Assembly (NCBI RefSeq): GCF_900167445.1
Contig: NZ_FUZT01000001.1
Span: forward strand, 424,330-488,329
Direction: 5' to 3'
DNA: 64,000 bases
Source of the DNA: Maledivibacter halophilus
GTDB lineage: Bacteria; Bacillota; Clostridia; Peptostreptococcales; Caminicellaceae
This document shows, one piece after another, positions 47,468-55,230 of the stretch (positions are counted from its first letter, which is position 1; every line of letters starts with the position of its first letter). The notes beneath the pieces are model-generated. The model worked only from the letters and a program-made list of their open reading frames with translations. It was not told the DNA's origin and ran no database searches. A program made the position numbers and the translations under genes.

Positions 47468-48226
47468 ATGATATTAGAAATATGTGTAGATTCTTATACA
47501 TCTATGGTAACGGCTAAAAATGCTGGAGCAGATAGGATAGAATTATGTTCTGCACTAAATATAGGTGGATTGACACCAAGCTATGGACTAATGAAAAAAG
47601 CAAAAGAAATTAAAGATATAGAAATTTTTGTGATGATACGCCCTCGCTGTGGAGATTTTTTATATGATGATAATGAGTTTGAAACAATGAAGCAGGACAT
47701 TAGCATTGCAAAACAAATGGGATTTGACGGTATTGTTACGGGTATTTTATTAAGTAATGGCAGGATAGATATTGACAGAATGAGTCAGCTTGTAAAAATT
47801 GCATATCCCCTTAAAGTATCACTTCATAGAGCTTTTGATGATGCAAGAAATCCTATGGAAGATATTCCTAGACTCATTGAAATGGGAGTATGCAGAATTC
47901 TCACATCAGGACAAAGGGCAAATGCATTAGAGGGTGCAGATTACATTGCAAGATTACAAGAAAAGTTTGGAGATTCTATAACTATTATGCCCGGTTGTGG
48001 AGTAAATGCTGGAAATATAAAACAAATATATAAAATAACCAAATGTACCCATTATCACATGTCGGGAAAGATTAATGTAGATAGTAAAATGGAATACAGA
48101 GAGTGTATTAAAAGAATGAATACTCCTAAGAGTGAATTTGTAGTAGAAAGAGCAGATTATGATCTTATTAATAAGGTAAGGGACATTATTAATGATATTG
48201 AAAATGATATAATAACAAAATCATAG
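47468..48226 (+). CDS. cutC: CutC-family TIM-barrel protein
   Basis: A 252-aa CutC/PF03932 protein: LEICVDSYTSMVTAKNAGADRIELCSALNIGGLTPSYGLM, FVMIRPRCGDFLYDDNEFETM, GIVTGIL, VSLHRAFDDARNPMEDIPRLIEMG and RILTSGQ are the family blocks. The historic copper-homeostasis label is doubtful for many members. In this operon, between a peptidase and a sugar kinase, a catabolic TIM-barrel enzyme role is more likely. It begins 4 nt after the MlrC-like stop. Confidence 0.88.
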   Translation: MILEICVDSYTSMVTAKNAGADRIELCSALNIGGLTPSYGLMKKAKEIKDIEIFVMIRPRCGDFLYDDNEFETMKQDISIAKQMGFDGIVTGILLSNGRIDIDRMSQLVKIAYPLKVSLHRAFDDARNPMEDIPRLIEMGVCRILTSGQRANALEGADYIARLQEKFGDSITIMPGCGVNAGNIKQIYKITKCTHYHMSGKINVDSKMEYRECIKRMNTPKSEFVVERADYDLINKVRDIINDIENDIITKS

Positions 48227-48276
48227 GACTAAGTAAAGTTCAAATTATAACTTATACTATTTATTGGAGGAGCAGT

Positions 48277-49188
48277 ATGAAAAAGGTAGCTTGTTTTGAT
48301 GTTGGAGGTACTTTTATTAAATATGGAGTAGTAAATGAGCAAGGAGAGATTTTAACAAAATCAAAATTACATACACCAAAAAAAAATTGCAAGAAAGAAA
48401 TACCCGAAATAATTATACAGGAAATAGAGAAATTAAGTAATCATCACAATATTAATTCTGTTGGAATTAGTACTGCTGGTAAGGTAGATAGTGCTAGTGG
48501 AGAAATAATATTTGCAAGTGAAAACTTACCTGGATATAGTGGTACAAAGCTTTCTAAAAAGATTAAAAACAATACTGGATTAGAGTGTTTTGTTGAAAAC
48601 GATGTGAATTCTGCAGCATTAGCGGAGAGCTGGAGGGGTGCAGGTAAGGAATTAAGTACATTTGTATGCCTTACACTTGGCACTGGTGTAGGAGGAGCAA
48701 TAATAATTAACAATAAGCTTTATAAAGGAGTTATGGGAGGAGCAGGAGAAATAGGACACATGGTTATTAATGAAACAGGAGATAACTGTAACTGCGGTAG
48801 TAAAGGCTGTTTTGAGAGATATGCTTCAACATCAGCATTAGTAAGAAGCTATTCAATAAAATCTGGTGTACCTAAAGAGGATTTAAGTGGAAAGGATATT
48901 TTTGATAAAATTGAAAATGGAGATAAGCTAGCAATAGAAGTATATAAAGAATTTTTAAGTCATATTGTTACAGGTCTTGTTAATATAACTCATATATTTG
49001 ATCCGGGTCTTATTGTTTTAGGTGGAGGAATTTCTGCCCAGGGAAAGTCATTTTTTAATGATTTAAATGAATTATTTAAAGAGCGAGTTATGCCTTCATA
49101 TGGAGAATATACAAAAATTGTTCAAGCTCAGCTTGAGAATGATGCAGGAATTTTAGGTGCATGTTATATTGCATTGAACTATGGATAA
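48277..49188 (+). CDS. ROK-family sugar kinase
   Basis: A 303-aa kinase: ATP phosphate loop FDVGGTFIKYGVV, catalytic Asp in ENDVNSAALAE, GTGVGGAIIINNKLYKG, the zinc motif CNCGSKGCFERYAS and the sugar motif GEIGHM. No DNA-binding domain, so it is an enzyme, unlike the ROK regulator at the start of the operon. It probably phosphorylates a hexose or N-acetyl amino sugar released by the operon's hydrolases. Its TAA stop is formed inside a family D repeat that begins at 49183. Confidence 0.9.
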   Translation: MKKVACFDVGGTFIKYGVVNEQGEILTKSKLHTPKKNCKKEIPEIIIQEIEKLSNHHNINSVGISTAGKVDSASGEIIFASENLPGYSGTKLSKKIKNNTGLECFVENDVNSAALAESWRGAGKELSTFVCLTLGTGVGGAIIINNKLYKGVMGGAGEIGHMVINETGDNCNCGSKGCFERYASTSALVRSYSIKSGVPKEDLSGKDIFDKIENGDKLAIEVYKEFLSHIVTGLVNITHIFDPGLIVLGGGISAQGKSFFNDLNELFKERVMPSYGEYTKIVQAQLENDAGILGACYIALNYG

Positions 49189-49227
49189 CCAACATTAGAA
49201 TTTATAATACTTTAGAGTTGGTTATCT
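49183..49227. repeat. Family D repeat, short copy 2
   Basis: GGATAACCAACATTAGAATT and the inverted TTAGAGTTGGTTATCT over 45 bp. The first 20 bases are identical to 336-355. The element includes the stop codon of the ROK kinase gene. Confidence 0.75.
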
Positions 49228-49262
49228 AAAGAACAAATTAAATAAAAAACCCTCATAATATA

Positions 49263-49316
49263 AAACCCTAATGATAAGATGATGATATCTTAATTATTAG
49301 GGTTTAATGTTTTTTA
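49263..49316 (+). terminator. Terminator of the oligopeptide/ROK operon
   Basis: AAACCCTAAT...ATTAGGGTTT with an additional inner AAGAT/ATCTT stem, then TTTTTT. Confidence 0.75.
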
Positions 49317-49387
49317 CAAACTATGTTAAAATAAACTTGCATAGTAAATAATATAAATTAGCATATAAGGAATCATGGAAGTTTGCA

Positions 49388-49456
49388 TATAAAATATCCA
49401 ATGTTTCTGAGGAGTTTTGATGTGTATAAATTAACTATTTTGCTGGAATATCTATA
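49388..49456. repeat. Family A repeat, right-half copy
   Basis: AAAATATCCAATGTTTCTGA through TTGCTGGAATATCTATA matches the right half of the complete copy at 34715-34818. It lies directly upstream of the NusG-II gene. Confidence 0.65.
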
Positions 49457-49479
49457 AATATAAAGAAAGAGGTAAAAAA

Positions 49480-49860
49480 ATGAAACGATTTGATATTATT
49501 ATTATAGTTTTAGTAGTTCTGATTTCATTAGCTTCCTTAGGTTTTTTAAAATTAAATTCAGATAAAGAATATGAAAAAAAATATATTGAAATATCAGTAG
49601 ATGGAGAGATTATAAAAACAATTCCCTTTGATGATAAATCTAATAATGATGAATTTACTGTTAAGACTAAACTTGGTACAAATACTATTAGTATTAAAGA
49701 CGGAAAAGTAGAAATAATAGAAGCTGATTGTCCAGATAAACTTTGTGTAAAGGATGGCCCAATCAGCCAGCCAGGAGAAATTCTTGTTTGTTTACCAAAT
49801 AAAGTTGTTATAGAGGTAAAGGGAGATAGAAAAAGGGAAGTAGATGATTTGTCTTATTAG
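49480..49860 (+). CDS. NusG domain II-containing membrane-anchored protein
   Basis: A 126-aa protein with one N-terminal membrane helix (FDIIIIVLVVLISLASLGFL) and an extracytoplasmic NusG domain II-like beta fold (YIEISVDGEIIKTIPF...GTNTISIKDGKVEIIEADCPDKLCVKDGPISQPGEILVCLPNKVVIEVKG). The CPDKLCV pair of Cys is conserved in the family. It is often encoded with ApbE/FMN or Gx-type transporter genes; here it stands alone about 1.2 kb upstream of the FMN-binding/BtuF fusion. Role unknown. Confidence 0.85.
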   Translation: MKRFDIIIIVLVVLISLASLGFLKLNSDKEYEKKYIEISVDGEIIKTIPFDDKSNNDEFTVKTKLGTNTISIKDGKVEIIEADCPDKLCVKDGPISQPGEILVCLPNKVVIEVKGDRKREVDDLSY

Positions 49861-49955
49861 TGTTATAGGTAGAAGGAGAAAGGCCAGATTACAGGATTTC
49901 TTTATATTTTGTTTTTCAGATACTAAATAAAATATATAATGAAATAATATTGAGT

Positions 49956-50075
49956 TCAGGAAATTGCATAATTCTGATTTGGCAAAATTGCATAATATAT
50001 ATGGTATAGCTTTAGAGATTTCAAAACTATATGCAGTAGATAGTTTTTGCAGAAGGTAATTATGCAATTTGCTCA
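49956..50075. repeat. Family B repeat, long copy 3 (inverted)
   Basis: Reverse-complemented, it starts TGAGCAAATTGCATAATTAC and ends TTATGCAATTTCCTGA. It includes the internal blocks ACCATATATATTATGCAATT and TTTTGAAATCTCTAAAG, aligning along its whole length with 1316-1435. Confidence 0.85.
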
Positions 50076-50278
50076 GTTAATTAAAATTACGACTATTGGA
50101 CTTTTTATAGTGAGTAATTGGTTTAATATTGCTAAATTATATGACATCTAACTAGTAATAGTGGATGTTTTTTATTTAATAAATAGATTGTTGCAGATTT
50201 TAACATATGTAATTTTATCCATAAAAATAGTTGCTAAAGCAACTTTAATATGATAGTATGTAAAAAGGAGAGAATCTT

Positions 50279-50737
50279 ATGGAAAAGAATGCAAAAAAGA
50301 ATAAATCATTTATAAAAGCAATATCTGCTATTTACAGATATAGTCAAGTTTACATAGGAGATAATGTTAAAAAATATAATATAGGTAAAGGGCAATGGAG
50401 TTTTTTAACACAACTTTTATTCAATAATGATGGTCTTACACAAGAGGAATTAAGCAATAAACTTTACATAAACAAGGCAAATACAGCTAGAGCATTGAAA
50501 AAGTTAGAGGATGAAGGATATGTATATAGGAAAGAAGATCCACAAGATGCTAGAAAGAAAAGAATATATGTAACAAAAAAATCTCTAGAATTTGAAAAAG
50601 AATTCCATCAGATTTTCAAAGATTTAAATAAAATATTAGCTAAAGATTTTACGGAAGTTGAAAAAGATATGGCAAGGAATCTATTTTATAGAATGCTAGA
50701 AAATATTGTAGAATATAAAGATACTCAAGGAAAATAG
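50279..50737 (+). CDS. MarR-family transcriptional regulator
   Basis: A 152-aa winged-helix regulator. The DNA-binding region is GQWSFLTQLLFNNDGLTQEELSNKLYINKANTARALKKLEDEGYVYRKEDPQDARKKRIYVTKKS (about residues 39-104), with the conserved wing DPxDxRxKxIxxT. Helices at both ends would form the dimer. Start after AAAAAGGAGAGAATCTT. Adjacent to the cobalamin operon but separated from it by the riboswitch; target unknown. Confidence 0.9.
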   Translation: MEKNAKKNKSFIKAISAIYRYSQVYIGDNVKKYNIGKGQWSFLTQLLFNNDGLTQEELSNKLYINKANTARALKKLEDEGYVYRKEDPQDARKKRIYVTKKSLEFEKEFHQIFKDLNKILAKDFTEVEKDMARNLFYRMLENIVEYKDTQGK

Positions 50738-50854
50738 AGATATGCAATAAAGAAATTATTATTGTAAAAGTTCTAAGAAATTTAATGGCATAGACTGTGT
50801 TTATATTTAGATTTAAGAAAGTAAATAATAAAAAACTAAAAATTAAATAAACTT

Positions 50855-51040
50855 ATAGGTTTACATTTTGTAATTAAAAGGGAAACAGGTGAAAAACCTG
50901 TACAACCCCCGTTACTGTAAGTGCCAAATAAATTTATTTATCATTATTCCACTGGTTGTATAACTGGGAAGGAGATAAATAAAGGCATAAGTCAGGATAC
51001 CTGCCTATATGTAGGATGTTGCATTTTCCGGAGGGGAGAA
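50855..51040 (+). ncRNA. Cobalamin riboswitch
   Basis: The conserved cores are all present in order: AAGGGAAACAGGTGAAAAAC, CCTGTACAACCCCCGTTACTGTAAG, then CATAAGTCAGGATACCTGCC near the 3' end with GGATGTTGCATTTTCCGG after it. A terminator hairpin follows at 51062-51085. Adenosylcobalamin binding would end transcription before the uptake genes. Confidence 0.93.
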
Positions 51041-51061
51041 TAAAGCTATTTATTGATTTAA

Positions 51062-51085
51062 AACTCTGTGGAACAGAGTTTTTTT
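51062..51085 (+). terminator. Riboswitch-controlled terminator
   Basis: AACTCTGT / ACAGAGTT with a GGA loop and T7, located between the cobalamin aptamer and the first gene. Confidence 0.88.
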
Positions 51086-51109
51086 AATTTAATAAAAAGG
51101 AGGATAAAA

Positions 51110-52612
51110 ATGAAAAAAATTATAACTATGGTTACTTTGATATTTATGGTAACAATATTATCATTAGGTTGTTCAAATGAAGTAAGAAATTCACAAATAT
51201 CTACAGAAATTGATGGAGGTATATACAAAGGTATTGCAAAAGGATATCATGACGATATAAATGTTAAAGTAGAGATTGATAATGAAGGAGTAATTAATAG
51301 TATTATTGTTGGTGATAACACAGAAACTGAGGGTATTGGAACTGTAGCAATAGAAAAAATTCCTGAACGAATTGTTGAAGCACAGTCTTTAAAAATTGAT
51401 GCTATATCTGGTGCAACTGTTACGAGTGATGCTGTTATAAATGCCACAGCAAATGCCCTTGAATCTTCAGGAGTAGATCCTGTTTCCTACGGATATGTGA
51501 TACCATCGGAAAAAGCTGCAAAAGATATCGAAAAACAGGTGAAAAATGTTAAGATGCCTGAAAAAAAGCCTATCACTGGTTCAGTTACGATAACTGATGT
51601 TAAAGGAAGAGAAGTTACAATTGATACTCCTGTTTCTACATTTGGGATTAGCACCATGGATGTTATAGATTATATAGTGCCACTTAAAGGTGAAGATGCT
51701 TTTAATATGCTTGTTGCCACAGGTAAATCAGGAGGGAAACATGCCTATGATGATATATATTTTCCTATGTTTCCCAATCTTGAGGGTCAGGTTGGAATTA
51801 TTTCAGAGCATAATGCTCCATTTGATTTAGAAATGATACTTTCCAAAGATCCTGATGTTCTTATAGTAAATTCTGCAATGCAGGCCCATAAATGGGCACT
51901 TGAAATAGAGCCACAGCTCAAGGAAGCGGGAATTCCATTGGTTCTTATTGATGTGCCTTCTACTGTTGATACATCTGTTCAAGAGACAATTACACTTCTT
52001 GGGAAGATATTTCAAGAGGAAGAAAAAGCAGAGGAAGTATCAGCATTTATCGATAAACAATTTGATATTGTACGTTCAAAAAATCTTTTGAAACGCACAG
52101 ATAAACCTACTTTTTATTATGAGAAATCAGGATATTCTGAGGTTTTTGGAAGCACAAGTTCAAGTGATTCGGGATGGGGTTCTGTGATAGCTTTTGCTGG
52201 TGGTGAAAATATTGCTGACTCAATTCTTAAAGAAAGTGGAGCCTCAAAAGGAGGTAGGAATGTGATTGATCCTGAATATGTATTGAAAGCTGATCCAGAA
52301 TACATTATTTTAAGTGGAGTACAATCCTTGGGTCTTAACTGCGACAAAGACATTACCAAGACTGCTGAATTTGATATAATAAACAGAACTGGATGGGAAG
52401 AACTTTCAGCAGTACAGAAGGGAAATGTATATGAAATAATGCATGAAATGAGTAGAACAGTTTACTCCTTTTATCCAACTCTTGTATTTGCAAAGATGTT
52501 TTATCCTGATGAATTTTCCGATGTGAATCCAGACGCTATCTTAGATGAGTTTTTTGAGAAATATACATTGATTGACGATGATATGGGGGTATGGACCCTC
52601 AAATATAAATAA
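51110..52612 (+). CDS. FMN-binding domain fused to a BtuF-like corrinoid-binding lipoprotein
   Basis: A 500-aa protein. Lipobox LSLGC (Cys21) is followed by an FMN_bind domain (about 35-120; DGGIYKGIAKGY, TETEGIGTVAIEKIPERIVEAQ) with the covalent flavinylation motif SGATVT, where Thr105 is the predicted acceptor, as in NqrC/RnfG-type proteins. A BtuF/TroA-type periplasmic binding domain (about 155-500) follows. The gene is first in a cobalamin-riboswitch operon with BtuC and BtuD. The flavin could reduce the bound corrinoid at the surface. ATG at 51110 after AAAAAGGAGGATAAAA; an upstream in-frame start would lie in the terminator. Confidence 0.9.
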   Translation: MKKIITMVTLIFMVTILSLGCSNEVRNSQISTEIDGGIYKGIAKGYHDDINVKVEIDNEGVINSIIVGDNTETEGIGTVAIEKIPERIVEAQSLKIDAISGATVTSDAVINATANALESSGVDPVSYGYVIPSEKAAKDIEKQVKNVKMPEKKPITGSVTITDVKGREVTIDTPVSTFGISTMDVIDYIVPLKGEDAFNMLVATGKSGGKHAYDDIYFPMFPNLEGQVGIISEHNAPFDLEMILSKDPDVLIVNSAMQAHKWALEIEPQLKEAGIPLVLIDVPSTVDTSVQETITLLGKIFQEEEKAEEVSAFIDKQFDIVRSKNLLKRTDKPTFYYEKSGYSEVFGSTSSSDSGWGSVIAFAGGENIADSILKESGASKGGRNVIDPEYVLKADPEYIILSGVQSLGLNCDKDITKTAEFDIINRTGWEELSAVQKGNVYEIMHEMSRTVYSFYPTLVFAKMFYPDEFSDVNPDAILDEFFEKYTLIDDDMGVWTLKYK

Positions 52613-52619
52613 TATATCC

Positions 52620-53666
52620 ATGAATACATCATTAAGTGGCAATAGAAAGCTTTATAACAATCTGGTTAGAAAAAAAATTATACTCATCGTTTGTCTGGTG
52701 GTAGGGACTTTTATTTCATTAATAATAAACATAGCAATTGGTTCATCTTCAATACCTATAATGGAGGTATTGAGTGTTCTGTTTGGTGGAGAAGGCATAG
52801 GGCACAATGGTATGATAATAAAAAATATTCGTTTACCTATGTCGTTGATGGCAATCGTTGTAGGTGGTGCCCTAGGTGTGGGCGGATGTGAAATCCAAAC
52901 TATACTTAGAAACCCAATTGCTAGTCCTTATACTCTTGGAATTTCAGCAGCAGCTTCTTTTGGTGCAGCCTTAGGACTGATATTAGAATCAAATATTTTT
53001 TATGTTCCTAAGACTTTAATTGTTACTGTAAATTCTTTTGTATTCTCCATGCTTGCTGCTGCAGTAATATATCTTTTTTCTCGACAAAAATATATAGGAA
53101 AAAATGCCATCATTCTTTTTGGTGTTGCAATAAATTTTCTATTTAATTCTCTTACAATGACTTTGCAATATATTGCAGATGAAGATGAATTACAGAGTTT
53201 GGTATTTTGGAGTTTTGGAAGCTTACTCAAAACAAATTGGAGTAAATTTATTATCGTATTAATTGCGTTGGTATTGTGCTTTGCAATTTTATATAAAAAT
53301 GCATGGAAGCTTACGGCAATGAGCTTAGATGATACGAAGGCTAGAAGTATTGGAGTGAATACATCAAAAATCCGTAGAATGGTAATACTTGTGGTTTCAC
53401 TTTTGTCGGCATTTGCTGTTTGTTTTGTAGGCACAATAGGTTTTATTGGTCTTATAGCTCCTCATATAGCACGATTACTTGTAGGAGAAGATCAGCGATA
53501 TTTTATGCCAATATCTTTATTGCTTGGGGCATTTGTATTATCGTTGTCATTTATGTTGAGTAAGTTAATTATACCCGGTGTAATACTTCCAATAGGGCTT
53601 GTAACATCAGTTATAGGCATACCTTTCTTTATGACTATAATATTTAATAAAAAAAGAGTGATATGA
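52620..53666 (+). CDS. btuC: Cobalamin/iron-type ABC permease (BtuC/FecCD family)
   Basis: About 348 aa with roughly ten membrane helices. FecCD signatures: IRLPMSLMAIVVGGALGVGGCEIQTILRNPIASPYTLGISAAASFGAALG and the ATPase-coupling LGVNTSKIRR-like segment ARSIGVNTSKIRRMVILV, GTIGFIGLIAPHIARLLVGEDQR. The start is uncertain: ATG at 52620 follows the BtuF-like stop closely but lacks a clear ribosome-binding site, and an in-frame ATG at 52578 overlaps the upstream gene. The riboswitch makes corrinoid the likely substrate. Confidence 0.88.
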   Translation: MNTSLSGNRKLYNNLVRKKIILIVCLVVGTFISLIINIAIGSSSIPIMEVLSVLFGGEGIGHNGMIIKNIRLPMSLMAIVVGGALGVGGCEIQTILRNPIASPYTLGISAAASFGAALGLILESNIFYVPKTLIVTVNSFVFSMLAAAVIYLFSRQKYIGKNAIILFGVAINFLFNSLTMTLQYIADEDELQSLVFWSFGSLLKTNWSKFIIVLIALVLCFAILYKNAWKLTAMSLDDTKARSIGVNTSKIRRMVILVVSLLSAFAVCFVGTIGFIGLIAPHIARLLVGEDQRYFMPISLLLGAFVLSLSFMLSKLIIPGVILPIGLVTSVIGIPFFMTIIFNKKRVI

Positions 53667-54451
53667 TGATAAAAATACGAGATCTAAATTTTTCATACCG
53701 TAAAAATAAAAAACTACATAAGGTATTTGATAGTCTTACAGTATATTTCGAAAGGGGTTTTAATGTAATTCTTGGACCTAATGGAGCAGGTAAGTCTACC
53801 TTATTAAAATCAATATTCGGTTTACTTGAATATGAAGGTGAAATTTGTTATGGAGATCAAGTTATTTCTACCCTTACTAGAGATGAAATAGTTAATTTGA
53901 TGTCATATTTACCTCAGATAGATATCGATAAATCGACTTTAAGTGTGTTGGAAATGGTATTGCTGGGACGATTGCCAGAACTTGGTCACAAGGTAACTGA
54001 TAAAGATTTAGAACTTGCAATGAATACGCTAAAATCTCTTAACATTGATCATTTAGCACTGCGAAAAATAAATGAACTTAGTGGAGGACAAAAAAAGCTT
54101 GTGTTTATAGCCCAGACACTTTCAAGAAATCCTAAATTAATACTCTTGGATGAACCTGTGAATTCTCTTGATTTACAGAAACAACTTGAATTGTGTCAGC
54201 TTCTGCAAAGAATAGTTGTTAGTCGAAAGGTTGATATTATTGTTGCACTTCATGATATCAATCTTGCGGCAAGATATGCTCAACATATAGTTGTATTAAG
54301 AGATGATGGAACATACTATAGTTCGGGTTTATCGGGAGAAGTAATTACAGAGGAGATGCTTCATGAGGTTTATGGAGTAATAGCAAATGTTTCTTTAGAT
54401 GAAGATAATGTACCTATTGTATCTCCTATACGTTCTATACGTACTGTATGA
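53663..54451 (+). CDS. btuD: Cobalamin-type ABC transporter ATPase
   Basis: A 262-aa FecE/BtuD ATPase: Walker A GPNGAGKST, Q-loop YLPQIDIDKSTLSVLEMVLLGRLP, signature ELSGGQKKLVFIAQ, Walker B LILLDEPVNSLD and H-loop ALHDINLAARYAQH. Its ATG overlaps the permease stop (ATGATGA). Last gene of the riboswitch operon. Confidence 0.92.
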   Translation: MMIKIRDLNFSYRKNKKLHKVFDSLTVYFERGFNVILGPNGAGKSTLLKSIFGLLEYEGEICYGDQVISTLTRDEIVNLMSYLPQIDIDKSTLSVLEMVLLGRLPELGHKVTDKDLELAMNTLKSLNIDHLALRKINELSGGQKKLVFIAQTLSRNPKLILLDEPVNSLDLQKQLELCQLLQRIVVSRKVDIIVALHDINLAARYAQHIVVLRDDGTYYSSGLSGEVITEEMLHEVYGVIANVSLDEDNVPIVSPIRSIRTV

Positions 54452-54619
54452 ACAGCATTTATGCTTTAGCTCTTACATATTTATAATTTAGTAAGTATTT
54501 TTTAGATTCTTCTTATATGGTTTACTATTTGACTTCATAATAAGACCCTATGCCAAAATTTTCAAACTGTACCAATATGAACTTGACTTTGAAAATTTAA
54601 AATGCTAAACTGAATTTAA

Positions 54620-54992
54620 TTTAACCACTGTGAGTAATTCTCCTATCTTCTATAAGTGGGAGATGTAAGCACTATAGAATCAATGATTTGATATCATTGA
54701 TTTTATGATATAATGTAACTATGATAGTTCTTTGATAACTGGATATATAAGGTTGCAAGGAGAATCCGACAATAGCGAAAACCAAGCATTGCCTTCCTTG
54801 CGTAAAATATCCAAGGCACTTAAGAAACCGATAACATCGGCATCTACCCTCGGTGCAAGGGAAAGTTACGCCTGTAGAGAGTCAAATAAGACCTTGCTAA
54901 TATAGAAGGCACAACTTTAGGAAACAGGAAAAGTTCTAGTACATGATACTAGAAGCTCTCACTTCTGCGTAAGCAAGTGGTGAGTAGTTCAC
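54620..54992 (+). mobile_element. Transposase-less IS200/IS605- or IStron-like element with structured RNA
   Basis: About 370 bp without a protein gene. The left part has GTGAGTAATTCTCC, a small hairpin, then GGGAGATGTAAGCAC; the right part has hairpins CTAGTA-TACTAG and CTCACTT...AAGTGGTGAG, then TAGTTCAC, an arrangement like the subterminal palindromes of IS200/IS605 ends. A promoter-like ATGATATAATG lies near 54705 and many conserved-looking paired segments follow (GCAAGGAGAATCCGACAATA, CCGATAACATCGG). It may be an omega-RNA-type or intron RNA. Exact ends and type are inferred. Confidence 0.45.
54676..54698 (+). promoter_or_regulatory. Perfect hairpin preceding the RNA
   Basis: ATCAATGAT and ATATCATTGAT form a tight hairpin just upstream of TGATATAAT. 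It could be a subterminal palindrome of the mobile element or an operator of the RNA promoter. Confidence 0.4.
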
Positions 54993-54999
54993 TGACTAT

Positions 55000-55230
55000 A
55001 TGAAATCCTATTATAAACGTCAATACGATATTGATTTAACAGATGAACTTTTAGAGGAAATTCTAGATCCTATGAAATAGAATATTCTTATTTATAGCAC
55101 AAGAGAAATAGCTGCTTATCATACGGTGATGATAATGATAATCATCGTTGATATTGTTAGTAAGCTTCCAAAGGAAAAAACGATAGAAGGAAATATTGAA
55201 AATTATGTAGGAATTAAAAATTTCTTATAA
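55000..55230 (+). pseudogene. Short gene remnant with internal TAG
   Basis: Immediately after the element end, the frame from ATG 55000 reads MKSYYKRQYDIDLTDELLEE then ILDPMK, TAG (55078-55080). It then stays open for 49 more codons (NILIYSTREIAAYHTVMIMI...NYVGIKNFL) to TAA at 55228. There is no ribosome-binding site and the 3' end overlaps the convergent isomerase gene. It may be the disrupted host gene of the mobile element. Not recognised. Confidence 0.35.

Noticed and set aside
52691..52891. Alternative 66-codon plus-strand frame inside btuC
   Set aside because: It is out of frame with a strongly supported FecCD-family permease and has Trp/Arg-rich shadow composition.
54780..54960. Group I intron or TnpB C-terminus within the small element
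   Set aside because: No convincing P7 core (GACTA/TAGTC pairing) was found by eye and no frame shows the TnpB zinc-finger ending, so I did not assign either.
55078..55080. Pyrrolysine-type readthrough of the internal TAG
   Set aside because: The frame lacks a ribosome-binding site, resembles no methylamine methyltransferase, and overlaps a convergent gene; decay is simpler.
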